Shown: positions 34,408 through 43,141 of the stretch, in pieces
How the letters are laid out: the number at the start of each line of letters is the position of its first letter
Numbering within the stretch: the first letter of the stretch is position 1
NCBI RefSeq assembly: GCF_900101345.1
Contig: NZ_FMUX01000018.1
Span: 87,543 to 151,542, forward strand
Source of the DNA: Desulfoluna spongiiphila
Lineage (GTDB): Bacteria > Desulfobacterota > Desulfobacteria > Desulfobacterales > Desulfolunaceae
Direction: 5' to 3'
DNA length: 64,000 nucleotides
Position numbers and translations under genes: made by a program
Notes under the pieces: model-generated
Database searches by the model: none
Told to the model about the DNA's origin: nothing
The model's input: only the letters and a program-made list of their open reading frames with translations

Positions 34408-36018
34408 GTGGATATCAAACCGGAAGAGATGATCAAAATAGACAACGCTGTTCCCAAGAAGTCGTGGATGGACACGCCGCCGGACATGTCCGAAGGCAAG
34501 TTCTGCTATCCCGCCAAGGCCAAGACCTTGGACTACCTTGGGCTTCCCAACGGTCGCGACTGGTCCCCCGCCGACGAGGACTGGCAGCTTCCCGAAAACT
34601 GGCAGCAGATCATTCACGAAGGCTTCAAGGAGCGCCTGGACAAGTACCGCTCCCTCAAGGTCTTCATGGACATCTGTGTCCGTTGCGGTGCCTGCGCCGA
34701 CAAGTGCCACTTCTACATCGGCTCGGGTGACCCCAAGAACATGCCGTTCTTACGGGCCGAGCTGCTCCGAAGCATCTACCGTAACGACTTCACCACCGTG
34801 GGCAAGCTCCTCGGCAAGTTCGGCGGTGCCCGGAAGATGACCCCCCAGGTCATCAAAGAGTGGTTCTCCTACCTCTACCAGTGCACCGAATGCCGAAGGT
34901 GTTCCGTCTTCTGCCCCTACGGCATCGACACCGCTGAGATCACCATGATGGGCCGCGAGCTCTTGAACCTGCTCGGTGTCAACATCAACTGGATCAAGGA
35001 TCCCGTGGCCAACTGCTCCAAAACCGGCAACCACCTCGGCATCCAGCCCCAGAACTTCAAAGAGATCATCGAGTTCTTCTGCGAAGACATCGAAGAGATC
35101 ACCGGCGTCAACATCAACCCCACCTTCAACCGCAAGGGTGCTGAGATTCTTTTTGTCACACCCTCTGGAGACGCCTTTGCCGACCCCGGTACCTACACCT
35201 TCATGGGGTACCTGATGCTCTTCGAGCACATCGGCCTGGACTACACTCTCTCCACCTACGCCTCAGAGGGCGGCAACTTCGGCCTCTTCACCTCTTCGGA
35301 CATGATGAAAAAGCTCAACGCCAAAATGTACCACGAAGCCGAGCGCCTCGGCGTCAAGTACATCCTTGGGGGCGAGTGCGGCCACATGTGGCGCGTCATC
35401 AACCAGTACATGGGGACCATGAACGGCCCGGCCAACTTCCTGGAGACCCCCGTGAACCCCATCACCGGCACCGTCTTTGAACACGCCGCGTCCACGAAGA
35501 TGATCCACATCGCCGAGTTCACCGCCGACCTCATCAAGCACAACAAGCTCAAGCTTGACCCGAGCCGCAACGATCACCTCAAGGTGACCTGGCACGACTC
35601 CTGTAACCCGGCCCGTGCCATGGGCATGCTCGACGAGCCCCGCTACGTGCTGAAGAGCGTCTGCAACAACTTCCACGAAATGCCTGCCAACACCATCCGC
35701 GAGCAGACCTTCTGCTGCGGCTCCGGTGCCGGCCTCAACACCGAAGAGATCATGGAACAGCGCCTCCGCGGTGGCCTGCCCCGTGCCAACGCGGTCAAGT
35801 ACGTCCACGACAAGTACGACGTCAACACCCTGGCCTGCATGTGCGCCATTGACCGGGCGGCCCTGCCCCCCCTCATGGACTACTGGGTGCCCGGTGTCGA
35901 AGTCACCGGTCTCCACGAGCTGGTGGCCAACGCCCTGGTCATGGATGGTGAAAAAGAACGAACCACAAACCTGAGGTTTGAGGATTTACCTGGAGCGGAG
36001 GGTGATTCTGATGAATGA
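34408..36018 (+). CDS. dsrK: DsrK, HdrD-like iron-sulfur subunit
   Basis: A 536-residue cytoplasmic iron-sulfur protein, related to heterodisulfide reductase HdrD. Two 4Fe-4S binding motifs are seen (CVRCGACADKCHFY and CTECRRCSVFCPYG). CCG-type domains with GGECGHMWR and later SCNPARAMGM / FCCGSGAG bind the special catalytic cluster. It is thought to reduce the DsrC trisulfide. It begins with GTG (34408), with AAGGAG 10 bp upstream, and overlaps dsrJ by 8 bp. Confidence 0.96.
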   Translation: MDIKPEEMIKIDNAVPKKSWMDTPPDMSEGKFCYPAKAKTLDYLGLPNGRDWSPADEDWQLPENWQQIIHEGFKERLDKYRSLKVFMDICVRCGACADKCHFYIGSGDPKNMPFLRAELLRSIYRNDFTTVGKLLGKFGGARKMTPQVIKEWFSYLYQCTECRRCSVFCPYGIDTAEITMMGRELLNLLGVNINWIKDPVANCSKTGNHLGIQPQNFKEIIEFFCEDIEEITGVNINPTFNRKGAEILFVTPSGDAFADPGTYTFMGYLMLFEHIGLDYTLSTYASEGGNFGLFTSSDMMKKLNAKMYHEAERLGVKYILGGECGHMWRVINQYMGTMNGPANFLETPVNPITGTVFEHAASTKMIHIAEFTADLIKHNKLKLDPSRNDHLKVTWHDSCNPARAMGMLDEPRYVLKSVCNNFHEMPANTIREQTFCCGSGAGLNTEEIMEQRLRGGLPRANAVKYVHDKYDVNTLACMCAIDRAALPPLMDYWVPGVEVTGLHELVANALVMDGEKERTTNLRFEDLPGAEGDSDE

Positions 36019-36394
36019 TAAAGGTAAAATATTAGCCGGAGTGGCCATCTTCGCCGTCCTGGTCTCCTTCCCGTTCTGGTACAACACGGGATCGGCCAAG
36101 CCTGCGCCGGAGCTGGTCATCGCTCCGGAAGCCAAAGCCGCCGGAGCGTGTATCCTTCCCAAGGACCAGATGGCCAAGGAGCACATGCGGCTTCTGGACG
36201 GCTGGAGAAACTCGGTGGTTCGCGACGGTCAGCGCGTGTATGTGGCTGACGACGGCAAGAAGTACAACATGAGCCTGTCCAACACCTGCCTTGAGTGCCA
36301 CACCAACAAGGCGGACTTCTGCGACAAATGCCATGAGTACGCCTCTGTTAACCCCTACTGCTGGGATTGCCACGTGAATCCGAAGGAGAAGTAG
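36011..36394 (+). CDS. dsrJ: DsrJ, periplasmic triheme cytochrome c
   Basis: A 127-residue protein with an uncleaved N-terminal anchor (GKILAGVAIFAVLVSFPFW). Three c-heme motifs, CLECH, CDKCH and CWDCH, are closely spaced. The lone Cys in AGACILPKDQMAKEHM corresponds to the cysteine reported as a distal heme ligand in DsrJ. The ATG at 36011 lies within the end of dsrK, with GGAG upstream. It moves electrons on the periplasmic side of the complex. Confidence 0.95.
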   Translation: MNDKGKILAGVAIFAVLVSFPFWYNTGSAKPAPELVIAPEAKAAGACILPKDQMAKEHMRLLDGWRNSVVRDGQRVYVADDGKKYNMSLSNTCLECHTNKADFCDKCHEYASVNPYCWDCHVNPKEK

Positions 36395-36396
36395 TG

Positions 36397-37179
36397 ATGA
36401 AAGAGAGCAGACGAAGCTTCCTGAAGATCGCCGGCGTATCCGCACTGGGCCTGACAGCCGCGTCCAATGCGCATGCCATCGGCGAGTACTTCATCCCTTC
36501 AGGCAAAGCCATCAAAGACCAGAAGGTCAACGAAGCGGATCGATGGGGCATGGTCATCGACACCCGCAAGCTCACCCACGAGCTGAACGAAAAAATCGGG
36601 AAGGCATGCCACATCAACCACAACGTTCCCGAGCTTGACAACAAAAACCACGAGATCAAGTGGATCTGGGAAGAGCACTACGAACACGCCTTTACCCAGC
36701 AGCCCAACGAGTACCAGTCTGAGAAGGCCGAACACGCCCCCATCCTGGTCCTCTGCAACCACTGCGAAAACCCTCCCTGCGTCCAGGCCTGCCCCACCAA
36801 GGCCACCTTCCAGCGGGAAGACGGTATCGTTCTCATGGACTTCCACCGCTGCATCGGCTGCCGTTTCTGCATGGCTGCCTGCCCCTACGGCTCCCGCAGC
36901 TTCAACTTCCAGGATCCACGAAACGGCCTGGAAGACGGCAAGCCCACCAACCCCGAGTTCCCCACCCGTACCAAGGGTGTCGTGGAGAAGTGCAACTTCT
37001 GCGCGGAAAGACTGGCCGTTGGTAAGGACCCCTACTGCGTGGAGGCCTCTGAAGGCGCTCTCGTCTTTGGCGACCTCTCCGATGAAAAATCGGAAATTCG
37101 CAAGGTCCTGAAAGAGAACTACACCATTCGGCGAAAGGCCAGTCTCGGTACCGGGCCTTCGGTCTTTTACATCGTTTAA
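36397..37179 (+). CDS. dsrO: DsrO, periplasmic ferredoxin-like subunit
   Basis: A 260-residue protein with a twin-arginine signal (SRRSFLKIAGVSALG) and four 4Fe-4S motifs. These include CNHCENPPCVQACPTKA, CIGCRFCMAACPYGSR and CNFCAERL. It resembles the electron-transfer subunit of the molybdopterin-oxidoreductase/NrfC group. AAGGAG lies 8 bp before the ATG, 2 bp after the dsrJ stop. It links DsrJ and DsrP in the membrane complex. Confidence 0.95.
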   Translation: MKESRRSFLKIAGVSALGLTAASNAHAIGEYFIPSGKAIKDQKVNEADRWGMVIDTRKLTHELNEKIGKACHINHNVPELDNKNHEIKWIWEEHYEHAFTQQPNEYQSEKAEHAPILVLCNHCENPPCVQACPTKATFQREDGIVLMDFHRCIGCRFCMAACPYGSRSFNFQDPRNGLEDGKPTNPEFPTRTKGVVEKCNFCAERLAVGKDPYCVEASEGALVFGDLSDEKSEIRKVLKENYTIRRKASLGTGPSVFYIV

Positions 37180-37191
37180 CGGGAGGTCATC

Positions 37192-38349
37192 ATGCTTGAA
37201 AAAGCATTAAGCGGAAGCAGAAATTACTGGCTGTGGCTTGCCGGTCTGATGGCCGTCATTGCCGTGGCCTTCATGGGATACATGGAGCAGTGGGAGTTCG
37301 GTCTCGGGATCACCGGCATGAGCCGGGACGTCTCCTGGGGCTTTTACATTGCCCAGTTCACCTTCCTCGTCGGCGTCGCCGCCGGGGGCGTGATGCTGGT
37401 GCTCCCCTACTACCTGCACGACTACAAGGCCTTCGGCCGCATCACCATCCTGGGCGAGTTCCTGGCGGTGGCTGCCGTTGTCATGTGCCTGCTCTTCATC
37501 CTGGCCGACCTCGGCCAGCCCAAGCGCGCCATGAACGTGGTCTTAAACGCCACGCCCTACTCGATGCTCTTCTGGGATGCCATTGTCTTAAACGGCTACC
37601 TCCTGTTGAACATCGTCATTGGCTGGAAGCTCCTCGAAGCCGAGCGCAACGGGGTGCCTGCACCCAAGTGGGTGAAGTTCCTCATCTACGTCTCCATCCC
37701 CTGGGCCTTCGGTATCCATACCGTGACCGCCTACCTGTACTGCGGCCTTCCCGGTCGCGGCTACTGGCTCACGGCGATCCTGGCTCCCAGGTTCCTGGCC
37801 TCGGCCTTTGCCGCCGGTCCTTCGTTCCTGATCCTCCTTTGCTTCATCGTTCGCAAAGTGACCAAGTTCGATCCCGGCACAAAAGCGATGCAGACCCTCA
37901 TGAAGATCATCACCTACGCGCTCATCGCCAACGTGTTCTTCTTCCTGTGTGAAGTCTTCACCGTCTTCTACAGCCAGATCCCCGAGCACATGGACCACCT
38001 GAAGTACCTCTTCTTCGGCCACGGCGACAAGGTAGCCCTTGTGCCCTGGATGTGGACCTCCATGTTCCTCATGATTTCGGCCATTATCCTTCTTGTCATT
38101 CCCAAGATCCGGAACAACGAGAAGTACATGCCCTTTCTCTGCATCATGGTGTTCATCGGGACCTGGATCGACAAAGGCATGGGCATGATCGCCGGCGGCT
38201 TCGTGCCCAACGCCATGCACACCTACCACGAGTACGTTCCCACGCCCCTGGAGATTCTCATCACCGTGGGCGTTTACGCCACAGGCCTTCTGGTCGTGAC
38301 CATCCTCTACAAGATCGCCACACGGATCAAAGAAGAGGTCAACGCCTAA
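37192..38349 (+). CDS. dsrP: DsrP, NrfD-like membrane subunit
   Basis: A 385-residue protein with about ten transmembrane helices of the NrfD/PsrC family. Characteristic segments: WGFYIAQFTFLVGVAAGGVM, the LADLGQPKRAMNV loop and IPWAFGIHTVTAYLYCGLPGR. It probably exchanges electrons with quinone for DsrO. Last gene of the operon, 12 bp after dsrO, followed by a strong terminator. Confidence 0.95.
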   Translation: MLEKALSGSRNYWLWLAGLMAVIAVAFMGYMEQWEFGLGITGMSRDVSWGFYIAQFTFLVGVAAGGVMLVLPYYLHDYKAFGRITILGEFLAVAAVVMCLLFILADLGQPKRAMNVVLNATPYSMLFWDAIVLNGYLLLNIVIGWKLLEAERNGVPAPKWVKFLIYVSIPWAFGIHTVTAYLYCGLPGRGYWLTAILAPRFLASAFAAGPSFLILLCFIVRKVTKFDPGTKAMQTLMKIITYALIANVFFFLCEVFTVFYSQIPEHMDHLKYLFFGHGDKVALVPWMWTSMFLMISAIILLVIPKIRNNEKYMPFLCIMVFIGTWIDKGMGMIAGGFVPNAMHTYHEYVPTPLEILITVGVYATGLLVVTILYKIATRIKEEVNA

Positions 38350-38402
38350 GGCTCAAGCGTTTGATTGGTTGTATTAATCCGGAATGCCAACTGGATTGTT
38401 AA

Positions 38403-38442
38403 AAAAAACCCGCTCTCCTGATTTCAGGGGGGCGGGTTTTTT
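38403..38442 (+). terminator. Terminator of the dsr operon
   Basis: Outer stem AAAAAACCCGC/GCGGGTTTTTT with an inner stem CTCCTGA/TCAGGGG (one G-U pair) and a final U-run, 53 bp after dsrP. Confidence 0.93.
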
Positions 38443-38493
38443 GTTTCTCCTTTCCGGTGACACAAGCAACCTTAAGGGGTCGTCATTGGCCTT

Positions 38494-38535
38494 GCAACCT
38501 GGGGTCCAGGGAATCATCCCCTGACCGCCGGGGGC
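38494..38535 (+). repeat. Fragment of the related hairpin repeat
   Basis: GCAACCTGGGGTCCAGGGAA, then TCATCCCCTGACCGCCGGGGGC. The CCAGGG/CCCCTG palindrome followed by a GCCG..GGGC end matches the modules at 24139-24174 and 53157-53197. It lies between the dsr terminator and the next gene. Confidence 0.6.
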
Positions 38536-38827
38536 GTTTTTTCCATCCGTGACCACGGAGGGCATTCTGAACCGGTGCCCCCCTTAAAACCACGGGCCAA
38601 AACAAAGATTCCCCGCCCTAAGTTCGATTCGGCCCACCTGTATCGTTTAACCCTTTGATCTTGACTCACCCCCCAGAAAATGTTTAAAAAAGCGCATGCG
38701 TTAACGTAGAACACATATTCTATACTCGAACCCCTTCCCCCCGGAACGCCATCCTCAGACCCATCTGATCCCCCACCTCCGGGGGGGCACGACCTTATAA
38801 GAGAGAAAAAGACAGAGGTGCCCACCC

Positions 38828-41800
38828 ATGAAAGCAGGACTTGACTTCGGATCCAAATATATCCACTACGCCGTGCTGGACGCAGACCGCGTCGTTGCCA
38901 GCGGCAGCATCCTCCACAACGGCAACCTGGAAGAGGCCCTGACCCGGGCCAGACACGCCATGGAAACCGAAGCAGGCGGCGCCATCACCCGATTCGGGGT
39001 CACCGGCAACATCACCCTCTCCGAGGCCCGGGTCTTTGACCCGGTCATCGCCTCAGTGGAAGCAGCGACCCTTCTCAAGACCCCCTGCAAAAACATCCTC
39101 TCCATCGGGTGCGAGAGCTTCTACCTCATCCGCCTGGACGACCAGGGCAACTACGTGGAGCATGTGGTCAACTCCGACTGCGCCTCGGGCACCGGGTCCT
39201 TCATCGACCAGCAGGCCGAACGCCTGGGCTTCTCCACCGAAGCCCTGGCGGAAAAAGCCGCCGCCTTTAACGGCAAAGCGCCCTCCATCGCCACCCGCTG
39301 CGCGGTCTTTGCCAAGAGCGACATCATCCACGCCCAGGCCCAGGGCTACGCCAAAGAGGCCATCGCCACCGGCCTGTGCGAAGGGGTGGCCCGAAGCGTC
39401 CTGGCCAACACCGTCCGGGGCCGGGAGCTCACCGGGGACCTGCTCTTTATCGGGGGCATGGCGGCCAATGCCAAAATCGTCCGGGAGGTGGAGGCGGCCT
39501 TAGGCCTTGCCGTCAGCGTTCCGGAAAGCGCCCAGGCGGTCAACGCCATCGGGGCAGCCTCCCTGGCCGACCAGCCCTGGGAAGCCAGCAAGCACCTCAT
39601 CTCCCGCATGGGGAGAGAACGAACGGTCCGGCCGATCCTGGACACCAACATGCCCCACTACCCCGCCTTTGACGGCCTCTCCTCCTATGAGGCCGACGGC
39701 ATCGAGGTCACCCTCTACCAGGCCCCTGAAAAAGCCTGCGAGGCCTACATGGGCATCGACGTAGGCTCCACCAGCACCAAGGCCGTCCTCACGGACAAAA
39801 AGGGCACCATCCTGGCCGGCCTCTACGGCCGCACCCAGGGCGACCCCGTGGACGCCGTCACCCGCCTCTTTGCCCAGGTCAAGGAGCTCTTCAAGGAAGT
39901 TGCCCTCACCATCTGCGGGGTGGCCACCACCGGCTCGGGCCGGGAGCTCATCAAGGAGGTCATCGGAGCGGATCTCGCCATCAACGAGATCACCACCCAC
40001 GCCAAGGGCGCCACCTTCCTCGACCCGGCCGTGGACACCATCATCGAAATCGGTGGCCAGGACTCCAAGTTCACCCTCTTAAACGACGGGGTGGTGAAGC
40101 ATGCCGTGATGAATTACGTCTGCGCGGCAGGCACCGGCTCCTTCATCGAAGAGCAGGCCAAGCGCCTCCACATGACCCTGCCTGAGATCTCCGATATCGT
40201 GGAAGGGGCCAAGGCCCCCTTCACCTCGGACCGCTGCACCGTCTACATGGAGCGGGACCTGAACATCTTCCTCTCGGAAGGGTGGAAAAAGGCTGAAATC
40301 ATGTCCGCGGTGCTCCACAGCGTCCGGGACAACTACCTCTCCAAGGTGGTGGGCAAGAGCAGCCCCGGACACAGGGTCTACTTCCAGGGGGCAACCGCCC
40401 GCAACAAAGCCCTGGTGGCCTGCTTTGAGCGGGAACTGGACCAGAAGGTCCTCGTCTCCAAATTCTGCCACCTCACAGGGGCCCTGGGCTGCGCCGTGGC
40501 CTTGAAAGATGCAGGCATTGACGCCTCCTCCTTCACGGGCATCGATTTCTCCTGCACCGTGGAGACCGAGACCTGCGAACTCTGCACCAACCGCTGCGAG
40601 CTGCGCATCTACACCGTGGGAGACAAGAAAAACGCCTGGGGCTTAAAGTGCGGCAGGGATTACGCGGAAAAAAAGGTGGGGGGCAAAGAGACCGTCTCCG
40701 GCCTTGAAAAACAGTTTAAGGCCATCTTCAAAACAGAGGATGCAAGCGCTGCGGGGACAAAAACCATCGGCATCCCCGAGACCCTTTTCATGGTGGAGTA
40801 CGCGCCCCTGTTCAAAGACCTCTTCCAGCGCCTGGGGTTCAACGTGGTGGTGGAAAAAAGCACGGCCAAAAAGCTGGCCCAGGGCATGAAGCTCATCAAC
40901 GCCGATTTCTGCACCCCCATGGCCCTTACCCACGGCATGGTGGCCGCCCTTGATCGGCCCGGGGTGGACTACATCTTTCTGCCCACCCTCATCAGCGAGC
41001 AGAGCCTCCTTGAGACCCTTCCCATGGAACAGCCCTTTGGAGAGAAGAGCACGGACAGCTACTTCTGCTACTACTCCTCCTATGCGGCCACCATCATCAA
41101 CAACCTGCCCGGCATGGACTTCGGTGGCCGCCTGCTCCACCCCACCGTCCGCATGAACAACGTGGCCGACGAGATCGTGGGAGAACGCCTCGCAGCTGAC
41201 CTCGCCCCCATCCTGGACCTGCCGGAAGAGGCCATTGTCCACGCCTTCATCGACGCCAAAAAAGCCTTTTCGGCCATGAAGAAAGTCTGGGTGGCTGAAG
41301 GCACAAAGCGCCTGGCCAACCGGGGACCCAAACCGAAAATCCTCCTGCTGGGACGCCCCTACGCCCTCTTCGACAAACGGGTTAACTTAGGGATCCCCGC
41401 CCGCATGGAATCCATGGGCTTTGAGATCGTCTCCCAGTCCATGATGGACCTGGCACCGACCACAGGCGACCTGCCCGATCACTTGGACAACATGCACTGG
41501 TACTTCGGCCAGCAGATCCTTTTGGCCCTGGACGCGGTGCGGAAGAACCCCGACCTCTACCCGGTCTTTCTCACCTGCTTCCGCTGCAGTCCGGACGCCT
41601 ACCTGATGAACCACATCAAAGACGCCATGGAGAAGATGGGCAAACCCTACCTCATCCTCCAGCTGGACGAGCATGCAAGCGACGTGGGGTACCTCACCCG
41701 CATCGAAGCGGCCATCGACACCTTTGTGGCCGACTACGACCGCAGAAAGGCTGAAAGCAAAGAGATCGTCATCCCCAGAACCACCTTTGCCCCGGACACG

Positions 41801-42943
41801 CCCGACGAGGGAGACACCGTCCTCATCCCCATGGTGGATGCCCGCATCAACCGACTCCAGGCCGAGGTGTTCAAGGCCGCCGGGTACAAGGCAGAGGTGC
41901 TCCCCATGGACAACACCACCTTGAACCTCGGCTACCGGTTCGCCAGCGGCGGGGAGTGTCTGCCCAACGTGGCGATCGTGGGTTCCGTGATCTCCCGGCT
42001 CTCCCAGGGAGACCTGGCCCCGGAACAGGCCATCGTCTACCTGCCCAACATCTGCCTCTCCTGCAACTTCAACCAGTACGCCAACCTGGTGAAGGCCGCA
42101 GGCACCAAGGCCGGGTATGCAGGGATCAAGGTGATGAACACCAACGGGCAGGCCGCCGTGCCGGGCATCTCCGCCCGCCACAACGCCCAGCTCCTCTCGG
42201 TGACCATCTTAAGCTCCATCCTCTCCAAACTGCGGTTCCGCTTCCTCCCCTATGAAACCGAGGAAGGGGCCACCATGAAGGCCGTGGGCGAGGCAGAGGC
42301 CATCATCGCCTGGCACATCGCCAACCGAAAGTCCCTTATGACCGCAGCGGAAAAGGTGCGGGAACTCTTTGGCGGGCTCCCCCTGCCAAAGACGCGCAAA
42401 CCCCGCATTGCCATCCTCGGGGACATGTACGCCAAGTACAACGAGGTCCTGAACGAAGCCATCTGCGATCACGCCGAAGCCCTGGGCGGGGAGGTCATCC
42501 TCCCCTCCTACAACGAGCTGGTGGTTCACTCCATCTTTGCCGATACCCGGCAAAACCACTGCGGGGAAAAACTCCTGGGCACCATGACCGGCTACGAGGA
42601 AAAATTCGAGGCCATCTTTGACGGGCTCCTCGAAGGGGTCACCGAGCCGCCCCTGGACGAATGCCAGGCCCTCATGGAAGAGTTCGGCCTCACCAGCTTC
42701 ATCGCCGGTGAGACCGCCGTCTCCTTAGGGAGAATGCTCTACTACGTGAAGCACGGCCTTGTCTCTGCGGTTATCCACGTCAACCCGGTCTTCTGCTGCC
42801 CCGGGGTCATCAGCGCCTCCATCTTCCGCAAGATCCAGGAGCGCTACGGCGTGCCCGTCATCGACCTTTTTTACGACGGCACCAACAAACCCAACCGGAT
42901 GATCGATCCCCACATGTTCTACCTCACGCGCAAGGCGGGATAA
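38828..42943 (+). CDS. Large acyl-CoA dehydratase activase-type protein (HgdC/HgdB-like, tandem ASKHA domains)
   Basis: A 1371-residue soluble protein. Two ASKHA (BcrA/BadF/HgdC-type) ATPase domains lie in tandem: about 1-255 (weaker phosphate loop GLDFGSKYIHYA) and about 305-565 (MGIDVGSTSTKAVLTDKKG from residue 308, then GGQDSKFTLL and CAAGTGSFIEEQAKRL). A Cys-rich linker (CELCTNRCELR...LKCGRDY) and a DUF2229-like domain (about 650-870) follow. The remainder (about 980-1371) resembles HgdB-type dehydratase subunits (CFRCSPDAYLMNH, CLSCNFNQYANL). HgdC-type enzymes pump an electron into 2-hydroxyacyl-CoA or benzoyl-CoA systems. The substrate here is unknown. GAGGTG lies 7 bp before the ATG. 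Confidence 0.88.
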   Translation: MKAGLDFGSKYIHYAVLDADRVVASGSILHNGNLEEALTRARHAMETEAGGAITRFGVTGNITLSEARVFDPVIASVEAATLLKTPCKNILSIGCESFYLIRLDDQGNYVEHVVNSDCASGTGSFIDQQAERLGFSTEALAEKAAAFNGKAPSIATRCAVFAKSDIIHAQAQGYAKEAIATGLCEGVARSVLANTVRGRELTGDLLFIGGMAANAKIVREVEAALGLAVSVPESAQAVNAIGAASLADQPWEASKHLISRMGRERTVRPILDTNMPHYPAFDGLSSYEADGIEVTLYQAPEKACEAYMGIDVGSTSTKAVLTDKKGTILAGLYGRTQGDPVDAVTRLFAQVKELFKEVALTICGVATTGSGRELIKEVIGADLAINEITTHAKGATFLDPAVDTIIEIGGQDSKFTLLNDGVVKHAVMNYVCAAGTGSFIEEQAKRLHMTLPEISDIVEGAKAPFTSDRCTVYMERDLNIFLSEGWKKAEIMSAVLHSVRDNYLSKVVGKSSPGHRVYFQGATARNKALVACFERELDQKVLVSKFCHLTGALGCAVALKDAGIDASSFTGIDFSCTVETETCELCTNRCELRIYTVGDKKNAWGLKCGRDYAEKKVGGKETVSGLEKQFKAIFKTEDASAAGTKTIGIPETLFMVEYAPLFKDLFQRLGFNVVVEKSTAKKLAQGMKLINADFCTPMALTHGMVAALDRPGVDYIFLPTLISEQSLLETLPMEQPFGEKSTDSYFCYYSSYAATIINNLPGMDFGGRLLHPTVRMNNVADEIVGERLAADLAPILDLPEEAIVHAFIDAKKAFSAMKKVWVAEGTKRLANRGPKPKILLLGRPYALFDKRVNLGIPARMESMGFEIVSQSMMDLAPTTGDLPDHLDNMHWYFGQQILLALDAVRKNPDLYPVFLTCFRCSPDAYLMNHIKDAMEKMGKPYLILQLDEHASDVGYLTRIEAAIDTFVADYDRRKAESKEIVIPRTTFAPDTPDEGDTVLIPMVDARINRLQAEVFKAAGYKAEVLPMDNTTLNLGYRFASGGECLPNVAIVGSVISRLSQGDLAPEQAIVYLPNICLSCNFNQYANLVKAAGTKAGYAGIKVMNTNGQAAVPGISARHNAQLLSVTILSSILSKLRFRFLPYETEEGATMKAVGEAEAIIAWHIANRKSLMTAAEKVRELFGGLPLPKTRKPRIAILGDMYAKYNEVLNEAICDHAEALGGEVILPSYNELVVHSIFADTRQNHCGEKLLGTMTGYEEKFEAIFDGLLEGVTEPPLDECQALMEEFGLTSFIAGETAVSLGRMLYYVKHGLVSAVIHVNPVFCCPGVISASIFRKIQERYGVPVIDLFYDGTNKPNRMIDPHMFYLTRKAG

Positions 42944-42951
42944 GAAAAAAG

Positions 42952-43012
42952 GCCTCCGGCGGCCCTGCCGGGGGCCAACCTTTTAAAAAGGTTGCCAAAC
43001 AGGTTTTTAAAA
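42952..43012 (+). repeat. Interspersed hairpin repeat, copy 8 (left part only)
   Basis: GCCTCCGGC/GCCGGGGGC hairpin, then CAACCTTTTAAAAAGGTTG and CCAAACAGGTTTTT. The second hairpin has arms AACCTTTT/AAAAGGTT instead of AAACTTTT/AAAAGTTT. It starts 8 bp after the stop of the activase-type gene and breaks off near 43012. Confidence 0.82.
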
Positions 43013-43141
43013 GGCGGCCCTGCGCCGCCTCCTGAAAAACTGGACACCGTACAGAAAAAACCGTAAAATCAACCATTAATTCATCCCTTATAAAAACACC
43101 CATCTTACAATCACGTTGGTCAATCCCCTTTGGAGCACTCC

